Shown one piece after another: positions 1 through 6,558 of a DNA stretch of 8,336 nucleotides. The translations under genes were made by a program, and so were the position numbers. The notes under the pieces were generated by a model, which made no database searches, had not been told where the DNA came from, and saw only the letters and a program-made list of their open reading frames with translations. Position 1 is the stretch's first letter; the number at the start of each line of letters is the position of its first letter. Source of the DNA: Planctomycetota bacterium (GTDB lineage: Bacteria > Planctomycetota > UBA1135 > GCA-002686595); contig SCVU01000482.1 in assembly GCA_004296785.1 (NCBI GenBank), positions 1 to 8,336 on the forward strand, read 5' to 3'.

Positions 1-354
1 AAACAGCTCAACAAGTGGTGGGGTCGCAGCGGACAGGTGTTCCCCGATCGCTACCACGCGCGAGCGCTGCGCTCGCCGCGCGAAGTGCGCCGCGCGCTCG
101 CCTACGTACTGCACAACGCGCGCAGGCACGGCAGCTTCGGCGCGGGCATCGACCCGCACTCGTCGGGCGCGTGGTTCGACGGCTTCGCGGCATGCCGCAC
201 ACGGCTCGAGGCCGCGACGAGCTTCGTAGCGCGGATGGCGCGGGCGGCGCCGGTCGTCTGTCGCGCGAGTAGCTGGCTCCTGTGCGTCGGCTGGCGGCGC
301 GAGGGGCTGATCGGCATCGACGAACGAGTCGCCGCGTGGAGCGAGCCGGCATGA
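1..354 (+). CDS. REP-associated tyrosine transposase, C-terminal part (5' end outside window)
   Basis: This is the tail of a single-strand DNA transposase of the Y1/IS200-like superfamily, in the RayT group that acts on REP palindromes. The frame is open from base 1, so the gene starts upstream, and 117 residues are visible before the TGA. The diagnostic stretch is at the start: a Trp-Trp-Gly and Ser-Gly-x-Val-Phe segment, then DRYHA (residues 16-20), then a Leu-Arg-x-Pro-x-Glu-Val turn. A helix with Tyr35-Val-Leu-x-Asn-Ala-Arg follows, where Tyr35 is the likely catalytic tyrosine by analogy with the family. The end, with a Trp-Leu-Leu-x-Val-Gly-Trp-Arg-Arg motif (about residues 92-100), matches the C-terminal tail I associate with deltaproteobacterial members. 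The HUH metal-binding motif would lie upstream, so it cannot be judged whether the gene is intact. Single-copy RayT genes are often domesticated. Confidence 0.82.
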   Translation, partial: KQLNKWWGRSGQVFPDRYHARALRSPREVRRALAYVLHNARRHGSFGAGIDPHSSGAWFDGFAACRTRLEAATSFVARMARAAPVVCRASSWLLCVGWRREGLIGIDERVAAWSEPA

Positions 355-404
355 CGCGCCGCGTGCGCGAGTTCGTCGAGTTGGCGCCGCTCGGTCGAGA
401 TGAC

Positions 405-422
405 TGCGCTCGAGTGAGCGCA
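405..422. repeat. Short GC-rich hairpin downstream of the transposase
   Basis: A perfect 7-bp stem (TGCGCTC / GAGCGCA) encloses a 4-base loop, 50 bp after the transposase stop. An alternative pairing exists: GCTCGAG at 408-414 can pair with CTCGAGC at 426-432. The position beside a RayT-type transposase fits a REP-like palindrome. No second copy is visible in the window, there is no T-tract for a terminator, and short hairpins arise by chance at this GC content. The structure is certain; a function is not. Confidence 0.35.
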
Positions 423-475
423 TCGCTCGAGCCGTCCCGTTGTCCAGGCGCATTCGTCGCCGCCACGATCACCTT

Positions 476-502
476 GCTGCGGCGGACGATCCGATCCGCA
501 GC
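476..502. terminator. Candidate hairpin terminator after the MORN lipoprotein gene (weak)
   Basis: GCTGCGG (476-482) and CCGCAGC (496-502) form a perfect 7-bp inverted repeat around a 13-base loop that can itself pair (CGGA/TCCG). It lies about 30 bp beyond the stop of the minus-strand MORN gene and 120 bp beyond the plus-strand transposase stop. It is therefore placed where transcription from either side would end. It lacks a run of T on either strand, so it is not a classical intrinsic terminator. A RayT-linked palindrome is an equally good reading. Confidence 0.3.
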
Positions 503-531
503 GCGGCGAGCACTCTCCCCGTCTCGGGCGT

Positions 532-1170
532 CTAAGGCCGCACGATCTCGCGCCCCGCCTCGTCGTAGAACGTCCACTTGCCGGTGCGACGCCCCGCGGC
601 GAAGTCCCCCTCCTCCTTCAGCGTTCCGTCGTCGCGCCAGAAGCGCCAGTGCCCGACGCGCCGCCCGCCCGCATAGCTCCCCTGCTCGACGAGCGTCCCC
701 GCGTCCGTCCACGCCGACCACTCGCCGTCCTTCACCGCGTCGCGCGCGAGCCCCTGCTCGGCGACCGCGCCGTTCTCGTGCCACCAAATCATCGGCGTCG
801 CGACGTCCGGCCCGCGGTACTGGATCTCCATCCGCTGCTTGCCGTTCGGCCACCAGCGCGTCCAGTTCCCCGTCGGCTCGCCGTGGCGGAAGTACCGCTC
901 GGCGAGCTTGTTCCCCTGCGCGTCGAACTCGAGCTCGCGGCCGTGCCGCTGCTCGCGCCCGTCCGGCCACTGCAGCGCCTGGTAGACCGTGTGCACCGAG
1001 CGATCGGCGTGGTACGTGCGCCGCTCGACCTGCGTCGGTTCGTTGCTGACCGCGGTCGCGGCGTTCGCGGGCACGCGCGAGGCCGGGAGCTCGGAGCGAC
1101 AGCCGCTCGCGGCGAGCTGCGCGACCACGGCGAGCGCCGCGAGCGCCGCGAGCGGGACTACTCGCTCCAC
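532..1170 (-). CDS. MORN-repeat (YwqK-like) lipoprotein
   Basis: Predicted exported lipoprotein of 212 residues. The start chosen is the GTG at 1170-1168. The open frame runs on upstream to 1533, but that part is antisense-free shadow of the cytochrome gene, and only this start puts a signal peptide at the N-terminus. The signal peptide is a hydrophobic segment (residues 4-20) followed by Ala-Ala-Ser-Gly-Cys24, a plausible lipobox with Ala rather than Leu at -3. From about residue 76 to 210 come four to five degenerate MORN-type repeats of 22-25 residues, each with the pattern Gly-x-Trp-x-x-Trp/Tyr...Asp/Asn-Gly...Gly. Clear copies lie at about 100-120, 149-171, 172-194 and 196-210. Such repeats form extended beta-hairpin scaffolds, and annotation pipelines often label them YwqK-family antitoxin; nothing here supports a toxin-antitoxin role. 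It overlaps the cytochrome gene by 13 bases in another frame, which suggests translational coupling. The molecular role is unknown. Confidence 0.85.
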   Translation of the reverse strand: MERVVPLAALAALAVVAQLAASGCRSELPASRVPANAATAVSNEPTQVERRTYHADRSVHTVYQALQWPDGREQRHGRELEFDAQGNKLAERYFRHGEPTGNWTRWWPNGKQRMEIQYRGPDVATPMIWWHENGAVAEQGLARDAVKDGEWSAWTDAGTLVEQGSYAGGRRVGHWRFWRDDGTLKEEGDFAAGRRTGKWTFYDEAGREIVRP

Positions 1171-3827
1171 TTCGCCGCCGCCGCGAGACGCGCCGCGGGC
1201 TCTGCGTTCGGGTCGTAGCCCTTGTCGTCGCCGTAGAAGCGACCGAGCGCGCCGATCGCGCCCTCGCGCACCGCCGCGTCCTGCGACAAGAGCAGCGCGA
1301 CGAGCTGTGCGCGCGCGCCCTCGTCCTCGAGCGCGAGCCGCGCGCGCGAGACCTGCAGCAGCAGTTGATCCGCGCTCCCCGCCGTCGGCGGCAGCGCGTT
1401 CTGCGCGACGAGCCGCCGGATCCGCTGCTCGTAGCGCACGAGCGCCGGCAGCGTCTGTGGATCCTTGATCGCCTCGAGCGCGAACGCGGCCCACGCGGCG
1501 ACCGACACGACCGGATCGCGCAGCGCATCGCACAGCGCCGGCGCCGCGCGCTTGTCGCCCGTCCGCGCGAGCAGCCGGATCACCGCGCTGCGCTTGTCCG
1601 CGAAACCCGGCGGGTACTTGAGCGCCTTGACGAGCGGCGGCACCGCCTTGGCGCCGAGCTCGAGGATCTGCTGCTCGAGCTCCTTGTCCTTCTCAGGCGT
1701 CGACGCCGCGAGGTCGTTTCCGCCGAGGTCGTTGATCATCCGCCACGCCTTCGACTCCGCGCGCCGATCGCGGCGCTCGTCGGGCTCGACGAGCGCGTTC
1801 GCGCCGCCCTGCGTGCTCCACCAGCGCTGCAGCCGCGCGATCCCATCGAGTCGCTCGGGCCGCGGCGCGAGCGGCTCGTAGCCGAGATGCTGGCCGGTGA
1901 CTTCGAAGAACGCCTCGAAGCACGCCTCGCGCACGAGCTCGTCGCGATGGTCGAGCCCGCCGAGCAGCGTCTGCACGCCGCTCGGCTCGCCGAGCCACGC
2001 GAGCGCCTTGGCGAGATCGAAGCGCGTCTCCGCGTAGTGCGCGCGCGCGAGCGCGGCCTGCAGCGGCGCGACCGCCTCGCGATCGCCGAGGTGCCCGAGC
2101 GCGAGCGCGGCCTCGCGCACGACGTCGGGATCCGGATCGGCGAGCAGCTTGCGCAGCGCGGGCTCGTGCCCGCCGAAGTGCAGGTGGCCGATCGCGCGCG
2201 CCGCGCTCGCGCGATCGAGCGCGCCCGGCAGCTCGAGCCCGCGCGCGACGGCCGCGTCGATCTCGGGCTCCTCCCACTCCAGTCGCACGAGCACTTCGCG
2301 CGCGTGCAGCCGCACGTACAGCCGCGCATCGGCGGTCGCGGCGAGGAGCGCCGCGCGCGCGGGCTCGCCGATCTGCTCGAGCACCTGCATCGACTGGTTG
2401 AACGTCTTGTTGTCCCACGAGCCGAGCGCTTCGACGAGCGCCGGCACCGCGGGCGCGCCGATCTTCGCGAGCGCGGCGCGCGCCTTCCCGTTCGCCTCGG
2501 GCACCGGGAACTGGAACAGCTCGATCAGCTTCGCGATGTCCGCCGGCGCGGCGCCGCTCGGGATCTCGACCGCGGTCTTCCCGATCGGCGGGCGCGAGTA
2601 GTCGACGAGGTTCGCGATGCCCGCGATCTCCGGATCGATGTTCTCAGGCGAGTGCGCGACGACCTCGGGATCGCCGACCACCGGATCCGCCGACGGCGCG
2701 ACGCCCGCGAACGGCAGCGTGCGCGACGCGAGCACGCGCGACATGTCCGGGTGGTGGTCGTCGATCGGGTAGTAGAGCTTGAAGTACAGCGTCGTCTCGA
2801 CGGTGCCCGCCGCGACGCCGATCGGCACGCGGTGCTCGCGCTTCTCGCCGGAGGGGATCTGCGTATTGACCGGCAGCTCGAGCCCGTACGGCCGCTTGTA
2901 CGGGTCGCGGAACACCATGCGCGAGTGCGCGACCTCGTTGCCGGCCGCGTCGCGCACGACGACGAGCGACTCGACCGAGCGCTGCTTGAGCTCGGTCGGG
3001 AAGTTGTGGCCCGCGCCCTTGTTCGCGATCGTCACGACGACGTGATCGCCGTCGATGCGTGCGTCGTACTTGTACGCCTTGTCGACGTGCGCGACGTCGC
3101 GCGAGCCGGGGAAGACGTGCGAGCGCGTCGTGACGACCGGGCCGCCGAGCGCGATCGGCCGCTGCACCTCGGCCATGTGGCAGTCCATGCAGTCGTTGCC
3201 GGCGGCCTTGCCGAGCGGGCTCTTCTCCCACTGGTACGGCGTGCCGTGGTTGCGGTGGCACGACGCGCAGGCCTCGACCGTGCCGACGTCCGGGTGGAAC
3301 GCGTTCTTGCACTCGGCGCCGCCCTGGAAGTGCGAGTAGTCGAAGTCGGGCCGGAAGTGGCACGTCATGCACGTGTTGCCCTCCTCGAGCCCGTGGAAGC
3401 GCCGCTTCGGATTCATGCCGATGCCGGTCTCGAAGATCGGCCGCGGCGTGTGGCAGATGATGCAGTCCTGGTGCGCGAAGCGCGCGGTCGCGAGGCGCAC
3501 CTCCTCGTCGGTGAACGCGCGGCCGTGCGTCGACTGCTCGTGCTCGGCGGCCTGATCGACGTGGCAGCGCGCGCAGAACGCGCTCTCCATCACGTCGACG
3601 GATGCGCTCGCCACAGGTGCGCTCGTCGGGCTCACCGCTCCGATCGCCGCGCTCACCGCGGGGTCGAGCTCGGCGCTCGCGACGGGCTCGAGCGAAGTGC
3701 GCGGCACCGAGCCGGCCGACGAAGCGCCGACCTCCGCGTCGTTGCAGCTCGCGCTGAAACTGGCGCCGAGCAGCGCGAGGGACGTGGCGGCGAGCAGAAC
3801 GAGCACGAGGCGGCGAGGCGATGTCAT
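1158..3827 (-). CDS. Exported five-haem cytochrome c (c554-like) fused to HEAT repeats
   Basis: A protein of 889 residues from the ATG at 3827. A GTG four codons upstream (3839) is the alternative start, and neither has a convincing Shine-Dalgarno. A signal peptide (residues 1-27) ends before Cys28, a possible but poor lipobox, so the protein is periplasmic or lipid-anchored. An Ala/Ser-rich linker leads to five CXXCH haem sites at 85-89, 122-126, 153-157, 187-191 and 213-217. His101 in a Ser-x-His-x-Arg-Ala context, His237 in Ser-His-Val-Phe-Pro-Gly and His274 in Gly-Ala-Gly-His-Asn-Phe-Pro-Thr are likely distal ligands, as in cytochrome c554-type families. Residues 255-375 look like an all-beta domain. 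Residues about 430-640 and 715-865 are alpha-helical HEAT repeats (Ala-Val-Pro-Ala-Leu-Val-x-Ala-Leu type), separated by a charged linker. The haem region implies electron transfer; the HEAT part implies protein binding. The redox partner and substrate are not known. First gene of a two-gene unit with the MORN lipoprotein. Confidence 0.9.
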   Translation of the reverse strand: MTSPRRLVLVLLAATSLALLGASFSASCNDAEVGASSAGSVPRTSLEPVASAELDPAVSAAIGAVSPTSAPVASASVDVMESAFCARCHVDQAAEHEQSTHGRAFTDEEVRLATARFAHQDCIICHTPRPIFETGIGMNPKRRFHGLEEGNTCMTCHFRPDFDYSHFQGGAECKNAFHPDVGTVEACASCHRNHGTPYQWEKSPLGKAAGNDCMDCHMAEVQRPIALGGPVVTTRSHVFPGSRDVAHVDKAYKYDARIDGDHVVVTIANKGAGHNFPTELKQRSVESLVVVRDAAGNEVAHSRMVFRDPYKRPYGLELPVNTQIPSGEKREHRVPIGVAAGTVETTLYFKLYYPIDDHHPDMSRVLASRTLPFAGVAPSADPVVGDPEVVAHSPENIDPEIAGIANLVDYSRPPIGKTAVEIPSGAAPADIAKLIELFQFPVPEANGKARAALAKIGAPAVPALVEALGSWDNKTFNQSMQVLEQIGEPARAALLAATADARLYVRLHAREVLVRLEWEEPEIDAAVARGLELPGALDRASAARAIGHLHFGGHEPALRKLLADPDPDVVREAALALGHLGDREAVAPLQAALARAHYAETRFDLAKALAWLGEPSGVQTLLGGLDHRDELVREACFEAFFEVTGQHLGYEPLAPRPERLDGIARLQRWWSTQGGANALVEPDERRDRRAESKAWRMINDLGGNDLAASTPEKDKELEQQILELGAKAVPPLVKALKYPPGFADKRSAVIRLLARTGDKRAAPALCDALRDPVVSVAAWAAFALEAIKDPQTLPALVRYEQRIRRLVAQNALPPTAGSADQLLLQVSRARLALEDEGARAQLVALLLSQDAAVREGAIGALGRFYGDDKGYDPNAEPAARLAAAAKWSE

Positions 3828-3961
3828 CGGCGCGATCACGATATCGAGTCGCGCAGCACGGAGCGCGCTCAGCTCCTAGGCTACGCCGCACTCCTCCCCG
3901 CGCACTCGATTGGCCGCAGGCGCGGTGATGAGGCACACTGGAGTCGCAGCCGCGCTCACGC
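3828..3961. promoter_or_regulatory. Divergent intergenic region between cytochrome and nitroreductase genes
   Basis: These 134 bp separate two divergently oriented genes, so promoters for both should lie here. I find no convincing -35/-10 pair for either direction. The best fragments are a TTGGCC at 3910-3915 on the plus strand with no good -10 at the right distance, and TAGCCT on the minus strand near 3876-3881. A GGGGAGGAG stretch (minus strand, about 3891-3899) is too far from the cytochrome start to be its ribosome binding site. The call rests on gene arrangement only. Confidence 0.4.
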
Positions 3962-5455
3962 ATGCCCCCCGACGACCAGCAGCCCCCGTCGCCCGAGGTC
4001 GTCCGCCCGCAGCCCGGCATCCCGGACGAGCCCGAGGGATCTGCTCCGGCCGGCCGCGCGGCCGCCGAGTTCGACGCCGGCGCGCCGGTCGGCCCGACGC
4101 CGCAGATGGACTTCTGGCGCGCGGTCTACGAGCGCCGCTCGATCCGCAAGTTCAAGTCGGACCCCGTGCCGCGCGAGCTCGTCGACCAGCTGATGCACGC
4201 CGGCATCTGGGCGCCGTCGTCGTGCAACTACCAGATGTGGGATCTCGTCGCGGTCGACGACGCGGCGACGAATCGCAAGCTCGCCGAGTTGTCGCTGCAG
4301 ATGGGCAACGCGCCGGTCAACGTGATCGTCAGCTACGGCCGCGACTTCAGCGAAGAGGGCTGGGCGAACGTGCAGTCGGCGAGCGCGCTGATCCAGAACA
4401 TGAGCCTCGCCGCGCACGTGCTCGGCCTCGGCACGTTCTGGATCACGCAGATGGGCGACCGCGAGAAGGTGCGCGAGATCGTCGGCCTGCCGTACGACCG
4501 CCTCGTGATCGCCGTCGTCGCCGTCGGCTGGCCGAAGTTCGCGCCGAAGCAGGGGCCGAAGCGCCGCCCGCTCGGCCAGGTCACGCACTGGAATCACTAC
4601 GGCGGCCGGCCGATCCCGTCGTCGACGCGGCCGGCGGACTGGGAGCCCGACCTGCTCTCGATCTACCAGCGCGCGCGCGTGCTCAACGGTCTGCGCCACA
4701 ACAAGCCGCGCGCGTGGGAAGTGCGCGCGATCGACGCGCTGCTCGAGCGCTGGGTCGGCGACGGCCGCGAAGAGGGCGCGCGCGACAAGCGCTGGCTCGA
4801 CGTGCTGCCGTGCACGGGCATCGTGAGCGAGCGCATCGCGCGCGCGCGACCCGGTTATCGCTACGACGTCGCCGAGCGCACGCCCGAGGTCGCGGAGTTC
4901 GTCGCGGCGCGCGTGCGCGGCCAGATCCGCGCGTGGCCGCACGCCGACGCGCGCGCCGGCTTCGCGGCGCCCGAGGACGGCGCGTACGACGTCGTCAGCT
5001 GCCTGTACCGACTCGAGGACGTCGCGCCGGCCGAGCGCGCCGAGCTCGCGCGCGCGCTCGCGCGGTGGGTCAAGCCCGGCGGCCGCGTGATCGTCGGCTT
5101 CGTCAGCCGCGCGTCGTTCCACGACTGGACCGAGAAGCTGCGCGCGCGCCGCGGCGGCCTGAAGGGCGTCGAGTACGTGCTGTCGCCCGATCCGAACATC
5201 GGGCCGTTCGAGTCGCTCGCGCCGAGCGAGATCGAGCGCGCGCTGTCCGACGCCGGACTGCGCGTCGTCGCGCGCTTCGGCCAGCAAGCGGTGCCGCAGC
5301 CCGAGGAGATCGAGTTCCGCGCGCGCAACTTCGGACCGCGCAAGAAGTCGATCGCGCGCTTCGCGGGTCGCGTGCTCGCGGCGCTCGAGCGCTTGCCCGG
5401 CGTGCAGAACGCGCGCGGTCGCTTCCGCTACCTGCTGCTGGAGCGCGCGAGCTAG
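3962..5455 (+). CDS. Nitroreductase-family domain fused to a SAM-methyltransferase-like domain
   Basis: A 497-residue two-domain protein. Residues 1-47 are Pro/Ala/Glu-rich and probably disordered. Residues 49-215 are a nitroreductase-family flavin domain. They carry ARG-ARG-Ser-Ile-Arg-Lys-Phe (58-64, the usual FMN phosphate-binding element), Ala-Pro-Ser-Ser-Cys-Asn-Tyr-Gln (84-91), a helix with Ala-Ala-His-x-Leu-Gly-Leu-Gly (150-157), and Val-Gly-Trp-Pro (188-191). Members reduce nitro groups, quinones or related substrates with NAD(P)H. Residues about 235-495 resemble a class I methyltransferase: Leu-Asp-Val-x-Pro-Cys-Thr-Gly (279-286, motif I-like), Tyr-Asp-Val-Val-Ser (342-346), Val-Lys-Pro-Gly-Gly-Arg-Val-Ile-Val (370-378) and a C-terminal beta-rich end. 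Motif I lacks the normal Gly-x-Gly spacing, so SAM binding is doubtful. Start: ATG at 3962, with no good Shine-Dalgarno and no in-frame start just upstream. The ATG at 4106 would begin exactly at the nitroreductase domain. A DUF2459 gene follows after 12 bp. The substrate is unknown. Confidence 0.85.
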   Translation: MPPDDQQPPSPEVVRPQPGIPDEPEGSAPAGRAAAEFDAGAPVGPTPQMDFWRAVYERRSIRKFKSDPVPRELVDQLMHAGIWAPSSCNYQMWDLVAVDDAATNRKLAELSLQMGNAPVNVIVSYGRDFSEEGWANVQSASALIQNMSLAAHVLGLGTFWITQMGDREKVREIVGLPYDRLVIAVVAVGWPKFAPKQGPKRRPLGQVTHWNHYGGRPIPSSTRPADWEPDLLSIYQRARVLNGLRHNKPRAWEVRAIDALLERWVGDGREEGARDKRWLDVLPCTGIVSERIARARPGYRYDVAERTPEVAEFVAARVRGQIRAWPHADARAGFAAPEDGAYDVVSCLYRLEDVAPAERAELARALARWVKPGGRVIVGFVSRASFHDWTEKLRARRGGLKGVEYVLSPDPNIGPFESLAPSEIERALSDAGLRVVARFGQQAVPQPEEIEFRARNFGPRKKSIARFAGRVLAALERLPGVQNARGRFRYLLLERAS

Positions 5456-5467
5456 ACGACGAACGCG

Positions 5468-6172
5468 ATGGCGACGCGCATCCTCCGGCTGCTCCGCGTC
5501 GCCGCGCTCGCGATCACCGCGCCGTTCGCACTGTGGGGCCTCGCCTCGCTCGTGCTCGGCGGGATCCCGACGGGCGCAGCGACGCCGCCGTCCGACGACA
5601 CGGTGACGATCGTGCTCGAGAGCAACGGCGCGCACGTGTCGTTCTGGTTCCCGGTCGCGCATCCGCTGTACGACTGGCGCGGGGAGCTGTCGATCGAGGA
5701 CACGCTCGCGGGTGAGTGGATGGACGAGCTGTCGCCCGACAGTTGGGTCGGCATCGGCTGGGGCGATCGGCGCTTCTTCCTCGAGGTGTTGCTGTGGAGC
5801 GACGTGACGGCGGAGGTCGCGCTGTCGGCGCTGTTCGGCGGCGGTGCGAGCGCGCTGCACGTCGAGCACTCGGTGCGGCCGCTGCCGTGGGGCGCGACGC
5901 GCGAGGTCGTGTTGTCGCGCGAGCAGTACGTCGCGCTCGTCGCCTACGTGCGCGCGTCGTTCCGCCGCGACGAGCAGGGACGGCCGAAGCGGATCGGCGC
6001 CGCGCGCTACGGCAGCTACGACGCGTTCTACGAAGCGGTCGGCAGCTACTCGCCGCTCATGACGTGCAACGAGTGGGTCTCGCGCGGGCTGCGCGCGGTC
6101 GGCGCGCCGGCCGGCGCGTGGACGCCGTTCGCGTACCAGGTGCTCGGGCACGCGGGAAAAGCGCCGGAATAG
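5468..6172 (+). CDS. DUF2459-family membrane-anchored protein
   Basis: A 234-residue protein matching the pattern I know for DUF2459/TIGR02117, a family named from members found next to urease genes. A basic start and one hydrophobic segment (about residues 8-31) give a signal anchor or signal peptide, placing the rest outside the cytoplasm. Family landmarks are Asn-Gly-Ala-His56 followed by a hydrophobic strand ending in Phe-Pro, Gly-Trp-Gly-Asp (97-100) then Arg-Phe-Phe, a Tyr-x-x-Leu-Val-x-Tyr helix (154-160), Phe-Tyr-Glu-Ala-Val-Gly-Ser-Tyr (187-194), and Thr-Cys200-Asn-x-Trp near the end. The near-invariant His and Cys could form a catalytic pair, but the family's biochemistry is, to my knowledge, not settled. 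It starts 12 bp after the nitroreductase-methyltransferase gene and is probably cotranscribed with it. No urease genes are in view. Confidence 0.85.
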   Translation: MATRILRLLRVAALAITAPFALWGLASLVLGGIPTGAATPPSDDTVTIVLESNGAHVSFWFPVAHPLYDWRGELSIEDTLAGEWMDELSPDSWVGIGWGDRRFFLEVLLWSDVTAEVALSALFGGGASALHVEHSVRPLPWGATREVVLSREQYVALVAYVRASFRRDEQGRPKRIGAARYGSYDAFYEAVGSYSPLMTCNEWVSRGLRAVGAPAGAWTPFAYQVLGHAGKAPE

Positions 6173-6175
6173 GGC

Positions 6176-6181
6176 TTGACG
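6176..6181 (+). promoter_or_regulatory. Putative -35 element of the ArsR-SRPBCC promoter
   Basis: TTGACG lies four bases after the stop of the DUF2459 gene and matches five of six positions of the sigma-70 -35 consensus. It stands out in very GC-rich sequence. A -10 box is less clear: TACAAC (6196-6201) is the best match but gives a short 14-base spacer, and it runs into the palindrome at 6197-6212. A promoter here would give the regulator gene its own transcript. Confidence 0.5.
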
Positions 6182-6196
6182 GCGCGCGGTCTATCT

Positions 6197-6212
6197 ACAA
6201 CCATATGGTTGT
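6197..6212. promoter_or_regulatory. Perfect 16-bp palindromic operator overlapping the arsR-type start codon
   Basis: ACAACCATATGGTTGT is identical to its own reverse complement over all 16 bases. It is AT-rich in a GC-rich background, so chance is unlikely. It lies just downstream of a TTGACG -35 element, and the ATG of the regulator gene (6205-6207) lies at its centre. A symmetric site is what a dimeric winged-helix ArsR protein binds, so autorepression is the natural reading. Binding would block RNA polymerase at or near the start of transcription. The assignment to this regulator is inferred from position. Confidence 0.75.
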
Positions 6213-6558
6213 GGATACGCTCAGCCTCACGCTCGGCGCCGTCAGCGATCCGACGCGCCGCTCGATCCTCGAGCGGCTCGCCGAAGGTCCCGCAGCCGTC
6301 CGCGACCTCGTCGCGCGCTTCGACCTCACGCAGCAGGCGATCTCGAAGCACGTCGCGGTGCTCGTGCGCGCACGGCTCGTGCGCAAGCAGCAGCGCGGCC
6401 GCCTGTGCTACTGCGCGCTCGACGCGCAACCGCTCGCGGAGCTCGCCGAGTGGACCGACGCGTACCGCGCGCACTGGGAAGCGCGCTACCAGAAGCTCGA
6501 CGCGCTGCTCGACGAGCTGCAGAGCGCGCCGACCCCCGCCAAGAAGAAGACCCGATGA
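6205..6558 (+). CDS. ArsR-family winged-helix transcriptional regulator
   Basis: A 117-residue DNA-binding repressor of the ArsR type. The N-terminal helix has Val-Ser-Asp-Pro-Thr-Arg-Arg-Ser-Ile-Leu (13-22), the classic ArsR opening. The recognition helix follows, Thr-Gln-Gln-Ala-Ile-Ser-Lys-His (42-49), and then a wing with Arg-Lys-Gln-Gln-Arg-Gly-Arg (60-66) and Tyr69. A C-terminal helix with Trp83 and Trp91 is typical of the subgroup paired with SRPBCC proteins. The Cys-x-Cys metal site of true metal sensors is absent from the expected helix; the only cysteines are 68 and 70 in the wing, so arsenic or metal sensing is unlikely. The ATG at 6205 lies inside the palindromic operator and has no Shine-Dalgarno, so translation may be leaderless or use the GTG two codons on (6211). 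The stop overlaps the next gene's start as ATGA. The inducer is unknown. Confidence 0.93.
   Translation: MVVDTLSLTLGAVSDPTRRSILERLAEGPAAVRDLVARFDLTQQAISKHVAVLVRARLVRKQQRGRLCYCALDAQPLAELAEWTDAYRAHWEARYQKLDALLDELQSAPTPAKKKTR

Noticed and set aside
532..1170. Toxin-antitoxin reading of the MORN protein (YwqK antitoxin label)
   Set aside because: There is no toxin-like neighbour, the protein has a lipoprotein signal, and MORN repeats alone do not indicate an antitoxin.
1171..1533. Upstream extension of the MORN lipoprotein reading frame to 1533
   Set aside because: The extension is an Arg/Ala/Gly-rich out-of-frame reading of the cytochrome gene and would bury the signal peptide in the middle of the protein. 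The GTG at 1170 is the better start.
1365..4193. A 942-codon open frame on the plus strand opposite the cytochrome gene
   Set aside because: It is Arg/Ala/Leu-rich without domain-like pattern and lies antisense to a gene with clear haem and HEAT motifs. Long antisense open frames are expected with this third-position GC bias.
3956..6151. A 731-codon open frame on the minus strand opposite the nitroreductase and DUF2459 genes
   Set aside because: The translation is Arg/Ala/Asp-rich low complexity, and two recognisable plus-strand genes explain the same bases.
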